This document shows, one piece after another, positions 8,826 through 16,600 of a DNA stretch of 31,677 nt. This DNA comes from an uncultured Clostridia bacterium. GTDB taxonomy: Bacteria > Bacillota > Clostridia > Christensenellales > Borkfalkiaceae. The DNA lies in contig CAKQSI010000025.1 in NCBI GenBank assembly GCA_934272745.1, positions 1 to 31,677 on the forward strand. Reading direction: 5' to 3'. The first letter of the stretch is position 1. Every line of letters begins with the position of its first letter. Below the pieces are notes generated by a model that worked only from the letters and a program-made list of their open reading frames with translations, was not told the origin of the DNA and did not search any database. A program made the translations under genes and the position numbers.

Positions 8826-9719
8826 ATGAAATCATCTCGTAAATCGCGCGCGGACGGACTCTGGGCGGGCATAAAACAAGGCGCCTCGATTGCGGCGGGA
8901 TACTTCCCGGTCGCGTTCACGTTCGGCATAATCGTCAAAAAAAGCGGCTTTTCCGCCTGGTTCGCGGCGATTTTTTCGGCTGCCAACCTGACTTCCGCAG
9001 GGCAATTTGCGGCGATCAGCCTGCTTGCCGCCGGCACCACCGTTGCGGAACTGGCACTTACCACCGCCGTCGTCAACCTGCGCTATCTTTTAATGTCGCT
9101 CGCCCTTTCGCAGCGACTCAAAACCGGCACGAACTGGAAAGAAAAACTGCTGATTTCCTACGGGGTGACCGACGAATTATACGCCGTCGCCTCCACTCGC
9201 AGTTTCCCCATCGGGTTTGCCTATTTTGCCGGGCTGGAACTGTTGCCGGTGATCTCGTGGGCGGGCGGTACTCTTTTGGGCGCCCTATCGGGAAGCCTGC
9301 TTTCCCCCGCGCTTACCGGCGCCATGGGTATTTCGCTTTACGCCATGTTTATCTGCATCGTACTGCCGCCGGCGAAAAAGTCGCTTTCGGTCGCGCTGTG
9401 CTCTCTGTTAAGCGCGTCGCTTTCCGCCGTGCTGTACTATATTCCCGCCGTGCGGGAACACGTTTCGGAAGGTTTCCGCCTCATCATCGTGGCGATTTTC
9501 TCCGCATCGGTTTTTGCTTTTCTTTGCCCGAACACCGGCGATTTTCCCCTTGCGGAAGAAGACGACAAACTTTCTTCTCCCATCTTAGCGGAAGAAAGCG
9601 GATTGTCCGCAACGAGCGGCGCTGTTACGAAAGCAAACGCCAAAGATGCGGAAACCGCTTCCGCCACGACGAAAAACGACGAAAAAAATGCCGGAAGCGA
9701 CAAGGAGGACGAACGATGA
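8826..9719 (+). CDS. azlC: AzlC-family branched-chain amino acid exporter, large subunit
   Basis: The 297-residue membrane protein has the AzlC family opening (GIKQGASIAAGYFPVAFTFG) and several hydrophobic helices up to about residue 240. AzlC with AzlD forms an exporter of branched-chain amino acids and analogues (family knowledge from Bacillus subtilis). The start at 8826 is chosen because AAGGA lies five bases upstream and the promoter at 8697-8725 is downstream of the alternative ATG at 8685. The last 55-60 residues are an unusual hydrophilic tail rich in Ala, Lys, Glu, Asp and Thr that the roughly 230-residue family lacks. The gene overlaps azlD by four bases (ATGA). Confidence 0.88.
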   Translation: MKSSRKSRADGLWAGIKQGASIAAGYFPVAFTFGIIVKKSGFSAWFAAIFSAANLTSAGQFAAISLLAAGTTVAELALTTAVVNLRYLLMSLALSQRLKTGTNWKEKLLISYGVTDELYAVASTRSFPIGFAYFAGLELLPVISWAGGTLLGALSGSLLSPALTGAMGISLYAMFICIVLPPAKKSLSVALCSLLSASLSAVLYYIPAVREHVSEGFRLIIVAIFSASVFAFLCPNTGDFPLAEEDDKLSSPILAEESGLSATSGAVTKANAKDAETASATTKNDEKNAGSDKEDER

Positions 9720-10015
9720 ACCCCGTCCTTGCGATTTTGGTAACTGCCGGCGTGACCTATCTTTTGCGCCTCCTTCCCATGCTGCTTTTAAAACGGAAAA
9801 TAACGAACAAGTTCCTGCTCGGTTTTTTCCATTACCTGCCCTACGCCGTCATTTCCGCGATGACCATTCCCGCCGTTTTTTACAGCACGGGGAACGTCCT
9901 TACCGCCGCCGTCGGCACGGCTGTCGCGTGCGTTCTTGCGCTTTTAAAGGTCAGTTTACTTTTGGTCATCATTTTTACGGTTGCGGCGGTATACCTTGCG
10001 CAATTCCTGCTTTAG
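9716..10015 (+). CDS. azlD: AzlD-family branched-chain amino acid exporter, small subunit
   Basis: The 99-residue, almost wholly hydrophobic protein has about three to four membrane helices and the AzlD hallmark TYLLRLLPML near the N-terminus. Its ATG overlaps the azlC stop codon (ATGA), and AAGGAGG is at 9702-9708, so the pair is translationally coupled. It works with AzlC as the small exporter partner. Confidence 0.9.
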   Translation: MNPVLAILVTAGVTYLLRLLPMLLLKRKITNKFLLGFFHYLPYAVISAMTIPAVFYSTGNVLTAAVGTAVACVLALLKVSLLLVIIFTVAAVYLAQFLL

Positions 10016-10101
10016 GGCGCACTTTCGTACCGATTTTTATATAACGTACCCCCAAAATCCCGCCAAACGGGCGTATCAGGAAAAATTTGACGCGCGATCG
10101 C

Positions 10102-10130
10102 TTGACAAATCGAATAAAAAATGATACGAT
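10102..10130 (+). promoter_or_regulatory. Strong sigma-A promoter of the TetR-type gene
   Basis: TTGACA (10102-10107), 17-base spacer and extended -10 TGATACGAT (box 10125-10130). It gives a leader of about 100 bases before the ATG at 10240. Confidence 0.8.
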
Positions 10131-10239
10131 TACGCTAATTGAGAGATTTGTCGCTTTTTGTCACCGAAAACGAAGGACGTTCCACGATTTTCGGGATCAG
10201 CCACCGATTTTTCAAAAGCGATGAAAAGGAGAACACATA

Positions 10240-10806
10240 ATGTCGTACAGAAAATTGGAAAACATCCGGGAAAAGATCAAAGAAGAAACTTTGAAGATCG
10301 GCGCCCGCTACGGGACGCGCGACGTTTCGGCAAGAAGAGTTTCCGGTGCCTGCGGCATTTCTACGCACACGATTTACAACAATTTCCCCTCCATGCGCGC
10401 TTTGATCGACGAAGTTGCGATGGATTTCGACCGGAAACAAATGGCGCTTGTCAAGGAAATGGCAAGCCAGCATTACACGCCGGAGCAGATTTTAGACACC
10501 TTTCTCGATAAATTTATCGAAGATAAGACCTGCGCCCTGTACTATATTTCCTACATGCGGGACTTTAAAACGGCTCCTACCACGGCAAATCCCAGAGCGG
10601 GTGAATTTTTGGCAGCGGCAAAAGCGTTATTCTCCCCCAAAACCCCTGTGACGGACGATTTCTTGCTTTTGGTATGGAATTACATCGCAACGCTTATCTT
10701 TTATTATGCGGAAAAAATCATTCGCGGCAGTCTGAAAAACGATAAAGAAACGCGCGACAACATCCGCACCATTTCCATGAAAGGGCTTTCGACCGTACTG
10801 GCTTAA
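10240..10806 (+). CDS. TetR/AcrR-family transcriptional regulator
   Basis: The 188-residue protein has an N-terminal TetR-type helix-turn-helix (about 10-55; SARRVSGACGISTHTIYNNFPSMRALI). The C-terminal ligand-binding part is helical and not specific to a known subfamily. AAAAGGAG lies at 10224-10231. It follows azlCD by 224 bases but has its own strong promoter. Whether it regulates azlCD or itself cannot be read from sequence; no clear palindromic operator was found at its promoter. Confidence 0.85.
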   Translation: MSYRKLENIREKIKEETLKIGARYGTRDVSARRVSGACGISTHTIYNNFPSMRALIDEVAMDFDRKQMALVKEMASQHYTPEQILDTFLDKFIEDKTCALYYISYMRDFKTAPTTANPRAGEFLAAAKALFSPKTPVTDDFLLLVWNYIATLIFYYAEKIIRGSLKNDKETRDNIRTISMKGLSTVLA

Positions 10807-10904
10807 TCCCCTTTGCCGTTACGCGGAAAAACGATACGGCGTTCATAAATCGCGTATTCTGTCTTTCAGATAACGGTTTGCAACAACAATCGACCAGAAA
10901 ATTT

Positions 10905-10940
10905 GACCGCACCCCGGATTCCGGGTGCGGTCTTTTATTT
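10905..10940 (+). terminator. Rho-independent terminator of the TetR-type gene
   Basis: A 12-bp stem GACCGCACCC(C)GG / CCGGGTGCGGTC, with a one-base bulge and ATT loop, is followed by TTTTATTT. The rest of 10807-11123 shows no gene. Confidence 0.9.
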
Positions 10941-11123
10941 GTCCTTGTGCTTGACAATCCTGTTTCGGCAACCCTTGTGGCTCCTCACCGAGATTTTTAG
11001 CGTTAAAGCCGGCTGCTTTTCCTCTCCCGGCATTATCCGATTTTCTCTTCGGAATCCGCACCAAAATGATTGCCGGAGAACATCTTTAAGATATCCTCCG
11101 GCACCACAAAAGTTGCTCGATTT

Positions 11124-11417
11124 CTACAATTCCCTGTCGCTGCAGCAGGTTGCGGCAAAAGCAGCGCAAAGCAGCAATTTCTTTGCACGGGGAAACCGTT
11201 TTACGGCATATTCCCGCTTCAGCGCAGCGCTTTTATCTGTCACCCGCTCGAAATACGCCAGCGTTACCGGCAGGCGCGAACGCGTGTACTTTGCCCCTTT
11301 ACCGGCGTTATGTGCGGCAACCCGCGCGCCGAGGTCGTTGGTCGAGCCGCAGTACAGCGACCCGTCCCCACAGCGCAGCAAATACACGAAATAGGCGCTT
11401 TTATCCTCGTTTTCCAT
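11124..11417 (-). CDS. GIY-YIG domain protein (YhbQ/YazA type)
   Basis: This 97-residue single-domain protein has the GIY-YIG nuclease core: YFVYLLRCGDGSLYCGSTND, then HNAGKGAKYTRSRLP and the downstream YFE and KRE segments. The family (UPF0213, YhbQ/YazA) consists of small putative structure-specific endonucleases whose cellular role is poorly known. It starts 11 bases after the upstream gene's stop codon and is probably cotranscribed. I see no clear ribosome binding site, so translation may be coupled. Confidence 0.88.
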   Translation of the reverse strand: MENEDKSAYFVYLLRCGDGSLYCGSTNDLGARVAAHNAGKGAKYTRSRLPVTLAYFERVTDKSAALKREYAVKRFPRAKKLLLCAAFAATCCSDREL

Positions 11418-11428
11418 AAAAAACTGCT

Positions 11429-12040
11429 TTACAGTTCGGACTTCTTCACGCGGACGGCGGCGCGCAACGTACGCATAAATTCTTCGGTATCGGCGTCGCC
11501 GGGAAGCGGCACCACCTTTTCGCCCGCGACCGAACGCACCGTAAGTTTGGTAACGGGGACGACTACGCCCACGTTCTGCACAACCGTTTCCACCGTTTTA
11601 GGTTGATTTTTCTGTTTTTTCTTAACCTTTTTCTGCCGCTCATATGGAAGAATTTCCCGTTCGATTTCAAGGCCTGCAATGTCGTTGTAATCGAAATCGG
11701 AAAGGCGTTCTTTTTCGTAAGAACCGGTCAGGCAGACCCGCTTTTCGTAAATAAACAACTGGCGAAGCCCGAAGAGGAACACCACGGAAACCATCTCGTT
11801 TCCGTACAGTTTTCCATCTTCGCCGACGGCGACGATCGAACGGCAGGGTTCGTAAATAAACCCGTCAAACGCGACCGGTTTGGTTTCGTCCAGTTTAATA
11901 TCGCCCAAAAGGCGCAGGGCGCGGGCATACGAATCGGAATTTTCCTTGACGAGGGCAAGCGCCTCGTTCATCTTTTCCGCTTTGATCCGCGGCGATTTTT
12001 TCAAGAGCGACGAAAATTTGCGGATACTCTGTTTATCCAT
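11429..12040 (-). CDS. Unknown protein, possibly PH-like
   Basis: The 203-residue protein is not recognised. It has no signal peptide or membrane helix. The N-terminus is Lys/Ser-rich (KFSSLLKKSPRIKAEKMNEAL). The middle alternates beta-strand-like segments (GFIYEPCRSIVAVGEDG, then SVVFLFGLRQLFIYEKRVC). A basic stretch, KKVKKKQKNQPK, lies around 135-147. The end pattern (VTKLTVRSVAG...FMRTLRAAVR) could be the last strands and helix of a PH-like fold; that is a guess. GAGGAG precedes the ATG and a near-consensus promoter with an internal palindrome lies upstream. It leads a two-gene unit with the GIY-YIG gene. Confidence 0.75.
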   Translation of the reverse strand: MDKQSIRKFSSLLKKSPRIKAEKMNEALALVKENSDSYARALRLLGDIKLDETKPVAFDGFIYEPCRSIVAVGEDGKLYGNEMVSVVFLFGLRQLFIYEKRVCLTGSYEKERLSDFDYNDIAGLEIEREILPYERQKKVKKKQKNQPKTVETVVQNVGVVVPVTKLTVRSVAGEKVVPLPGDADTEEFMRTLRAAVRVKKSEL

Positions 12041-12069
12041 ATTTCTCTTCTCTCCTCACTTTTTAGGAA

Positions 12070-12098
12070 ATTATACCACCGTGCGGTGGAAAATGCAA
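12070..12098 (-). promoter_or_regulatory. Promoter with palindromic operator candidate in the spacer
   Basis: Minus strand: TTGCAT (12098-12093), 17-base spacer, perfect TATAAT (12075-12070). The spacer contains CCACCG-CA-CGGTGG (12089-12076), an inverted repeat with 6-base arms directly upstream of the -10 box. This placement is typical of repressor operators. Confidence 0.75.
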
Positions 12099-12191
12099 AC
12101 GTTTTTCGCAACTTTCGCGCACGGAAACACACTTGTTTCCGTAAAATCACAATTTTCAGTGCAGAACGGTCGCAGCCCTTTCTTTAGAGTT

Positions 12192-12258
12192 GGAAAACGG
12201 GCACGCCTCTGCCGCACCTTCCGGCGGGAAGCAGGCACGCCTCTGCTGCCCTTCCGGC
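12192..12258. repeat. Two 33-34-bp direct repeats after the hydrolase stop codon
   Basis: 12192-12225 and 12226-12258 are adjacent copies sharing GGCACGCCTCTGC and CCTTCCGGC. They begin nine bases after the end of the minus-strand hydrolase gene. Confidence 0.75.
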
Positions 12259-12266
12259 ACCGGAAC

Positions 12267-13181
12267 TTACTCGTCGTTGCCCTTTTCCGCAACGCGGAAC
12301 AGAAAATCGGTAATGGCGCGGATCCCCTCTTCCCTGCCGACGTCGTTTAAAAACTCGTGACGGGAACCGGAAAGCAGCACGCATTCCAAGTCTTCCACGC
12401 CGCTGTTTTTATAGAAGTCCGCAAGTTTTAAGACGCCCTTCCCCATCTTACCGACGGGGTCGGAATTGCCGGCGATGAGCAGCATAGGCAGATCTTTCCG
12501 AAGCGCTGCGGAAGCCTTTTCGCCGTACAACTTTTTCGCGCGGGAGAAGAACGAGCGATAGAACCCCGCCGAGCAGGTAAACGCGCAGTAGGGATCCTTT
12601 TGGTAGCGTTCGGCTTCCGCCTCTACCGAAGTGATAAAACTGCCCTTGAGTTTTTTGTTATAAGACTGAAAACTGAGTTTTTCGATGAGATTTGCCGGCT
12701 TGTTTTTACCGCCGAACAGGCACTGCAGCCGCGCAACGAACAGCCCCGCGTTGAAGTCCGCTCCCTTGAACACCGTGCTGCCGGAAAGCACCGCACCCGA
12801 CAAGAACCGGTTGTACGAAGATGCAAGATAGGCTTGCGAAAGACAACTGCCGTAACTGTGTCCGTATAAAATCAACTTTTTGCCGGGATAGGTTTCGGTG
12901 TAATATTTGGAAAGAGCGGCTTCGTCTTTCAGCGTATTTCCGAAAAGATCCTCACCCTTTCCGAGAGAATCCGGATCGGTCTTTCCGTGTCCGCGGTGAT
13001 CGTCGCCGAACACCAGAAAACCTTTCTTTGCCAGAAGTTCCAGAAAGGATTCGTATCTGCCGACGTGTTCCGCCATGCCGTGCACCACCTGCACCATAGC
13101 GACGATCTCGCCTTCCGGCGCATATTCGGTCACGTGAATGTTTTTTCCGTCAAAAGAAGTAAATTCGTATTCGCGTTTCAT
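12267..13181 (-). CDS. Alpha/beta hydrolase, monoacylglycerol lipase/lysophospholipase-like
   Basis: The 304-residue cytoplasmic protein is of the serine aminopeptidase S33 / Hydrolase_4 type. The oxyanion region VVHGMAEHVGRY, the DDHRGHGKTD motif and the nucleophile elbow GHSYG (S109) are clear. D241 (AGNSDPVG) and H275 (GSRHEFLND) complete the triad. Relatives hydrolyse monoacylglycerols or lysophospholipids; the actual substrate is unknown. AAGGAGA lies upstream of the ATG. It sits 207 bases downstream of glpK on the same strand. A link to glycerol release from lipids is attractive but only inferred. Confidence 0.9.
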   Translation of the reverse strand: MKREYEFTSFDGKNIHVTEYAPEGEIVAMVQVVHGMAEHVGRYESFLELLAKKGFLVFGDDHRGHGKTDPDSLGKGEDLFGNTLKDEAALSKYYTETYPGKKLILYGHSYGSCLSQAYLASSYNRFLSGAVLSGSTVFKGADFNAGLFVARLQCLFGGKNKPANLIEKLSFQSYNKKLKGSFITSVEAEAERYQKDPYCAFTCSAGFYRSFFSRAKKLYGEKASAALRKDLPMLLIAGNSDPVGKMGKGVLKLADFYKNSGVEDLECVLLSGSRHEFLNDVGREEGIRAITDFLFRVAEKGNDE

Positions 13182-13191
13182 ATCCGTTCTC

Positions 13192-13245
13192 CTTAGGGAT
13201 TTTCTCCCTTTCTCTAATTATCGGAAAGGTGTTTTCCTTTCTCAC
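13192..13245. repeat. Degenerate copy of the end of the 26784-27082 element
   Basis: CTTAGGGATT at 13192 followed by TAATTA at 13215 and (G)GAAAGG(T)G matches the left end of the larger element (CTTAGGGATT at 26784, TAATTA at 26808, GAAAAGGCG). The spacing differs by one base and the middle has diverged. It abuts the hydrolase ribosome binding site. It could be coincidence. Confidence 0.4.
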
Positions 13246-13287
13246 GGGCGCAATTTTTAACTACGGCGACCGCCGACCGCAAAGGGT

Positions 13288-13370
13288 ACGTTTTCAGCGT
13301 TGCCCCGCCGCGTTACTTTTCAACGGCACCCCGCCTGCCACGTTTATCTTCAACGGCGCTCCGCCACGTT
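13288..13370. repeat. Degenerate 26-30-bp repeat array after glpK
   Basis: Three adjacent units (13288-13314, 13315-13344, 13345-13370) each carry TTCA(A/G)CG, a CCCCGCC or CTCCGCC core and an end (C/G)CGTT or CACGTT. The array starts about 20 bases beyond the glpK stop. Confidence 0.6.
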
Positions 13371-13388
13371 CATTATCTCCCGTTTTCG

Positions 13389-14855
13389 TCAAAACAAGCA
13401 GCGGTTGACGGCTTTCTGCCAGCCGAAATACAGTTCTTCCGCCACGGGGCGCGCCATTTTGGGTTGAAACACCGCGTCTTCCTGCCGGACGGAAGCCATC
13501 TGCTTTTCGTCCATCACGCCCAGTCCGTGACAGGAAAGGAGCGCCGCGCCGAGCGCCGTACTCTCCACCTCTTTCGGGCGATTGATGGTACAGCCCGAAA
13601 TATCCGCCTGAAACTGCATCAAAAAGTTGTTTGCGGAAGCGCCGCCGTCGCAGCGCAGTTCTTTCAACCGAATACCGCTGTCCTTTTCCATCAGGTCGGA
13701 CAGGTCTTTGACCGAATACGCCATGGATTCCAGCACCGCGCGGACGATATGCCGCTTATCCGCCCCGCGGGTAAGACCGCAGATCATACCGCGGCATTCG
13801 CTGTTCCAGTGCGGCGCGCCCAAACCCGTAAAGGCGGGAACGAAATACACCCCGCAGGTGTCGCCCACTTCCCGTGCCAGCGCTTCGGTTTCCTTTGCGG
13901 AAGATACCAATCCTAAATTATCGCGGATCCACTGCACTGCGCTGCCGGCATGGAACACGCTGCCTTCCAGCGCGTAATAGCATTTATCGCCCAGCGCATA
14001 TGCCGCCGTCGTCACGCCGGAAGCCGACTCCACCATCTTTTCCCCCGTCTGGTACAGCATAAACAGTCCCGTACCGTAGGTGACTTTGGTCATACCCTCG
14101 CCAAAGCACGCCTGCCCGACGAGCGCCGCCTGCTGATCGCCCACTACGCCGCAGACGGGGATCTCCTCGCCGTCCAGCAAAATTCTTCCCGCAATGGCGT
14201 CCGACGGCAGAATGCGCGGCAGAATTTCCCTTTTCAGGCGGAACAGGGAGATCATATCGTCGTCCCACTCCCGTTCTTTCAGGTTCATCAGCATGGTGCG
14301 CGAAGCGTTGGTCACGTCGGTCACGAAACTTTTGCCTTCGGTCAGGCGAAAAATGAGATAGGTATCGATGGTCCCGGCGCAGAGGTTGCCCTCCGCGAGC
14401 AGCGTTTTCGCGCGCGGAACGTTGTCGATCACCCACTTGATTTTGCTTGCCGAAAAATACGGGTCGGCAACCAGACCGGTCTTTTTGCGGATCACGTCTC
14501 CGTAGGTTTCGCCGAGGTAGGCGCAGAGTTCTTTTGTCCTTCTACACTGCCAGACGATCGCGCTCCAGACGGGCTGTCCGGTGCGGCGATCCCACAGCAC
14601 GACGGTTTCGCGCTGGTTGGTGACGGCGACCGACAGAACGCTGCCCTTCGGGAGCGAACGATAGGCTTCGATAAGCGCTTCTTTCTGCTTTTCAAACAGC
14701 AGTTCGGCGTCCTCTTCCACCCAGCCTTCCTTGGGGAAAAGCAGGGGAAGTTCTCTCCGCGCGATGCGGACGATTCTCTTTTCTTCCAGGTCGAACACGG
14801 CGGCGCGGGCGCTGGTTGTGCCTTCGTCTAAGGCGATGACGTATTTTCTCTGCAT
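13389..14855 (-). CDS. glpK: Glycerol kinase
   Basis: The 488-residue FGGY-family kinase phosphorylates glycerol to glycerol-3-phosphate in the cytoplasm. It shows the N-terminal phosphate motif ALDEGTTSARA, VTNQRETVVLWDRRTG with IVWQCRRT, GDQQAALVGQACF, the signature GLGAPHWNSECRGMICGLTRG and CDGGASANN. The loop before GDQQAALVGQ is short (GRILLDGEEIPVCGV) and lacks the YHFYG histidine that PTS HPr phosphorylates in many Firmicutes enzymes. That activation is therefore probably absent. AAGGAG precedes the ATG and a good promoter lies upstream. There is no adjacent glpF or glpO in the window. Confidence 0.96.
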   Translation of the reverse strand: MQRKYVIALDEGTTSARAAVFDLEEKRIVRIARRELPLLFPKEGWVEEDAELLFEKQKEALIEAYRSLPKGSVLSVAVTNQRETVVLWDRRTGQPVWSAIVWQCRRTKELCAYLGETYGDVIRKKTGLVADPYFSASKIKWVIDNVPRAKTLLAEGNLCAGTIDTYLIFRLTEGKSFVTDVTNASRTMLMNLKEREWDDDMISLFRLKREILPRILPSDAIAGRILLDGEEIPVCGVVGDQQAALVGQACFGEGMTKVTYGTGLFMLYQTGEKMVESASGVTTAAYALGDKCYYALEGSVFHAGSAVQWIRDNLGLVSSAKETEALAREVGDTCGVYFVPAFTGLGAPHWNSECRGMICGLTRGADKRHIVRAVLESMAYSVKDLSDLMEKDSGIRLKELRCDGGASANNFLMQFQADISGCTINRPKEVESTALGAALLSCHGLGVMDEKQMASVRQEDAVFQPKMARPVAEELYFGWQKAVNRCLF

Positions 14856-14875
14856 AAGCCTCTCCTTTTTAGAAT

Positions 14876-14904
14876 ATTCTAACAGAAAAGGGAAATGATT
14901 TCAA
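14876..14904 (-). promoter_or_regulatory. Promoter of glpK
   Basis: Minus strand: TTGAAA (14904-14899), 17-base spacer, TAGAAT (14881-14876). The palindrome AGAATATTCT (14871-14880) overlaps the -10 box, so it could be regulatory or only compositional. Confidence 0.65.
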
Positions 14905-14959
14905 TGCTTTTCCGAAATTTCGACCATATAAAACGCAATTTGGGGAAAAGGAGGCTGTT

Positions 14960-16207
14960 ATGCGCATTGTTTTGACCGGCGGCGGCACGCTGGGGCACTG
15001 TATGCCCAACGTTGCGCTGCTTCCGGAACTGAAAAAACTTTTCGACGAAATCGATTATATCGGTTCAAAAGCCGGATTAGAAAAGGACGTCGTGACCGGA
15101 AACGGCGTACCGTTCCACGAAATCGATGTCTGCAAACTCCGAAGGTCGCTTTCGGTCAAAAACCTCGCCATTCCGTTTTTGCTTGCGCGCGGCAAACGGC
15201 AAAGCGTGCGGATCTTAAAAAAATTGCGCCCGGACGTCGTGTTTTCCAAGGGCGGTTACGTCGCGCTGCCCGTCGCCCTCGCCTGCAAAAAACTAAAAAT
15301 TCCTTTGGTGTGTCACGAATCCGATCTTTCGGTGGGGCTTGCCAACCGGCTGTGTCTGCCCTTTGCCGCCTGCTTTTTGACCGCCTTTCCGGATACCGCC
15401 ACCGGGCGGAAAAACGCGCGGTTCGTGGGCGCGCCCCTGCGCGATTCCCTCTTTTCCGCGACCAGAAAGGAAGGGCTGCAATATTTCGGGTTTTCCGGCA
15501 AAAAGCCCGTGCTGCTCGTTCTGGGCGGCAGTCTTGGGTCGGAAAGCGTCAACCGCGCCGTGCTGCAAATTTTAGATCAACTGCTGGAAAAATTCGACGT
15601 TCTGCACCTCGTCGGCGAGAAAAATTCCCTGCCTCTGCCCCGAAAAGAGGGGTACGTCGTGCGAAATTTCGAACCGAAGATGGAATTTGCCTATGCCGCA
15701 GCAAGTCTGGCGCTGTCCCGCGCGGGGGCAAACGCGCTGTTTGAACTGACCGCGTGCGGCGTGCCTACGCTGGCGGTGCCGCTGCCTTCCGGCAGGGGCG
15801 ACCAAAAACAAAACGCCGCGTTTTTTGAAAAACGCGGCGCCGTTATGGTGCTGAATGAAGAAGATTTTCATACCAAATCGCTGTACGACGAACTTATGCT
15901 GCTGAAAAAACGGGCGCCCGAATTGAAAGCCGCTGCCGAGAAACTGAAACTTGCGGACGTCAATCAAAAGATCGTGCGCATTCTTTGCGGCGTCGCAAAC
16001 GGCAAAGGTCTGCCGGAAGAAAGCGTCTCCTCTTTGTCGGGACGCAATAGCGCACCTTTTCCGAAACAAAAGGGTGCTTCCACCGCAAAAAGCAGTACGC
16101 CGACGGCGGAAAATGGCAGTTTTTCAGCAACGAAAAGTTGCGGTTTTCCTATGGCAGAAAACAAAATCGTTCCACCGACACAGAACAGCAGTTCCCCCAT
16201 GCCATAA
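14960..16207 (+). CDS. murG: MurG, UDP-GlcNAc:lipid I GlcNAc transferase
   Basis: The 415-residue GT28 enzyme converts lipid I to lipid II on the inner membrane face. It shows the N-terminal glycine loop GGGTLGH (7-13), SKGGYVALP (96-104), HESDLSVGLANR (119-130), LGGSLGSESVNR and SRAGANALFELTACGVP. Using HESDL rather than HEQN and GGGTLGH is characteristic of the Staphylococcus-type subgroup. AAGGAGG precedes the ATG. The enzyme core ends near residue 350. The remaining 60 or so residues are a low-complexity, 8-residue-periodic tail encoded by a 24-bp repeat array that continues beyond the stop codon. The gene is outside any visible mur/fts cluster, divergent from glpK. Confidence 0.93.
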   Translation: MRIVLTGGGTLGHCMPNVALLPELKKLFDEIDYIGSKAGLEKDVVTGNGVPFHEIDVCKLRRSLSVKNLAIPFLLARGKRQSVRILKKLRPDVVFSKGGYVALPVALACKKLKIPLVCHESDLSVGLANRLCLPFAACFLTAFPDTATGRKNARFVGAPLRDSLFSATRKEGLQYFGFSGKKPVLLVLGGSLGSESVNRAVLQILDQLLEKFDVLHLVGEKNSLPLPRKEGYVVRNFEPKMEFAYAAASLALSRAGANALFELTACGVPTLAVPLPSGRGDQKQNAAFFEKRGAVMVLNEEDFHTKSLYDELMLLKKRAPELKAAAEKLKLADVNQKIVRILCGVANGKGLPEESVSSLSGRNSAPFPKQKGASTAKSSTPTAENGSFSATKSCGFPMAENKIVPPTQNSSSPMP

Positions 16208-16275
16208 AAATAACAATTCCCGATCGGTAAAAAGTTGCGGTTCCCCCTATCCGAAAATGCAGTTTGGTTCCGCCG
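16062..16275. repeat. Nine ~24-bp degenerate repeats crossing the murG stop codon
   Basis: Units start at 16062, 16086 (21 bases), 16107, 16131, 16155, 16179, 16203, 16227 (25 bases) and 16252. Each resembles C(G/A)(G)AAAA - GCAGTT - CC(C/A)CC. The murG stop (16205-16207) lies at the start of the seventh unit, so six units are coding and about three are not. Confidence 0.8.
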
Positions 16276-16301
16276 CGGAGCAGCGCAAGAAAAATAAACA
16301 T

Positions 16302-16342
16302 AGCCCGGAAGTCGCTGTAAACAGACTTCCGGGCTGTTTTTT
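16302..16342. terminator. Bidirectional terminator between murG and the small membrane protein gene
   Basis: The perfect 12-bp stem AGCCCGGAAGTC / GACTTCCGGGCT has a 10-base loop. GTTTTTT follows on the plus strand. On the minus strand the hairpin is followed by ATGTTTATTTTTC. It therefore serves both convergent genes. Confidence 0.92.
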
Positions 16343-16568
16343 AGTCTTTCCGATATCCGATATTCTTTTCTTTCTCCGGGTCGAACGTCAGATTGCAGAT
16401 CGAAGCGACAAGTTGGTAAATCCCGAGCGTTACGATAGAAAGGAACACGTACGCCCAGGTACGCGAAGTGAACCCTTCCGGCTTTAACGATGTGTGATTG
16501 ATCACGATACTGCCGATAAATCCCAGAAAAAAGGTCAAAAGAAAGCGCGCTACATTTTGATTTTTCAT
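16341..16568 (-). CDS. Small two-helix membrane protein
   Basis: The 75-residue protein has two predicted membrane helices (about 8-25, VARFLLTFFLGFIGSIVI; and 39-60, AYVFLSIVTLGIYQLVASIC) joined by a short loop with NHTSLKPEG. The charged tail is FDPEKEKN. I recall similar short proteins in Firmicutes but know no function. The start at the ATG 16568 is chosen because GGAGG lies eight bases upstream; the in-frame TTG at 16583 would overlap that site. It has the strongest promoter in this region, with a perfect palindrome in the spacer, and is divergent from an XRE regulator that probably represses it. Confidence 0.8.
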   Translation of the reverse strand: MKNQNVARFLLTFFLGFIGSIVINHTSLKPEGFTSRTWAYVFLSIVTLGIYQLVASICNLTFDPEKEKNIGYRKD

Positions 16569-16600
16569 CTCAAATACCTCCAAATACAGATGTTGTTTTT

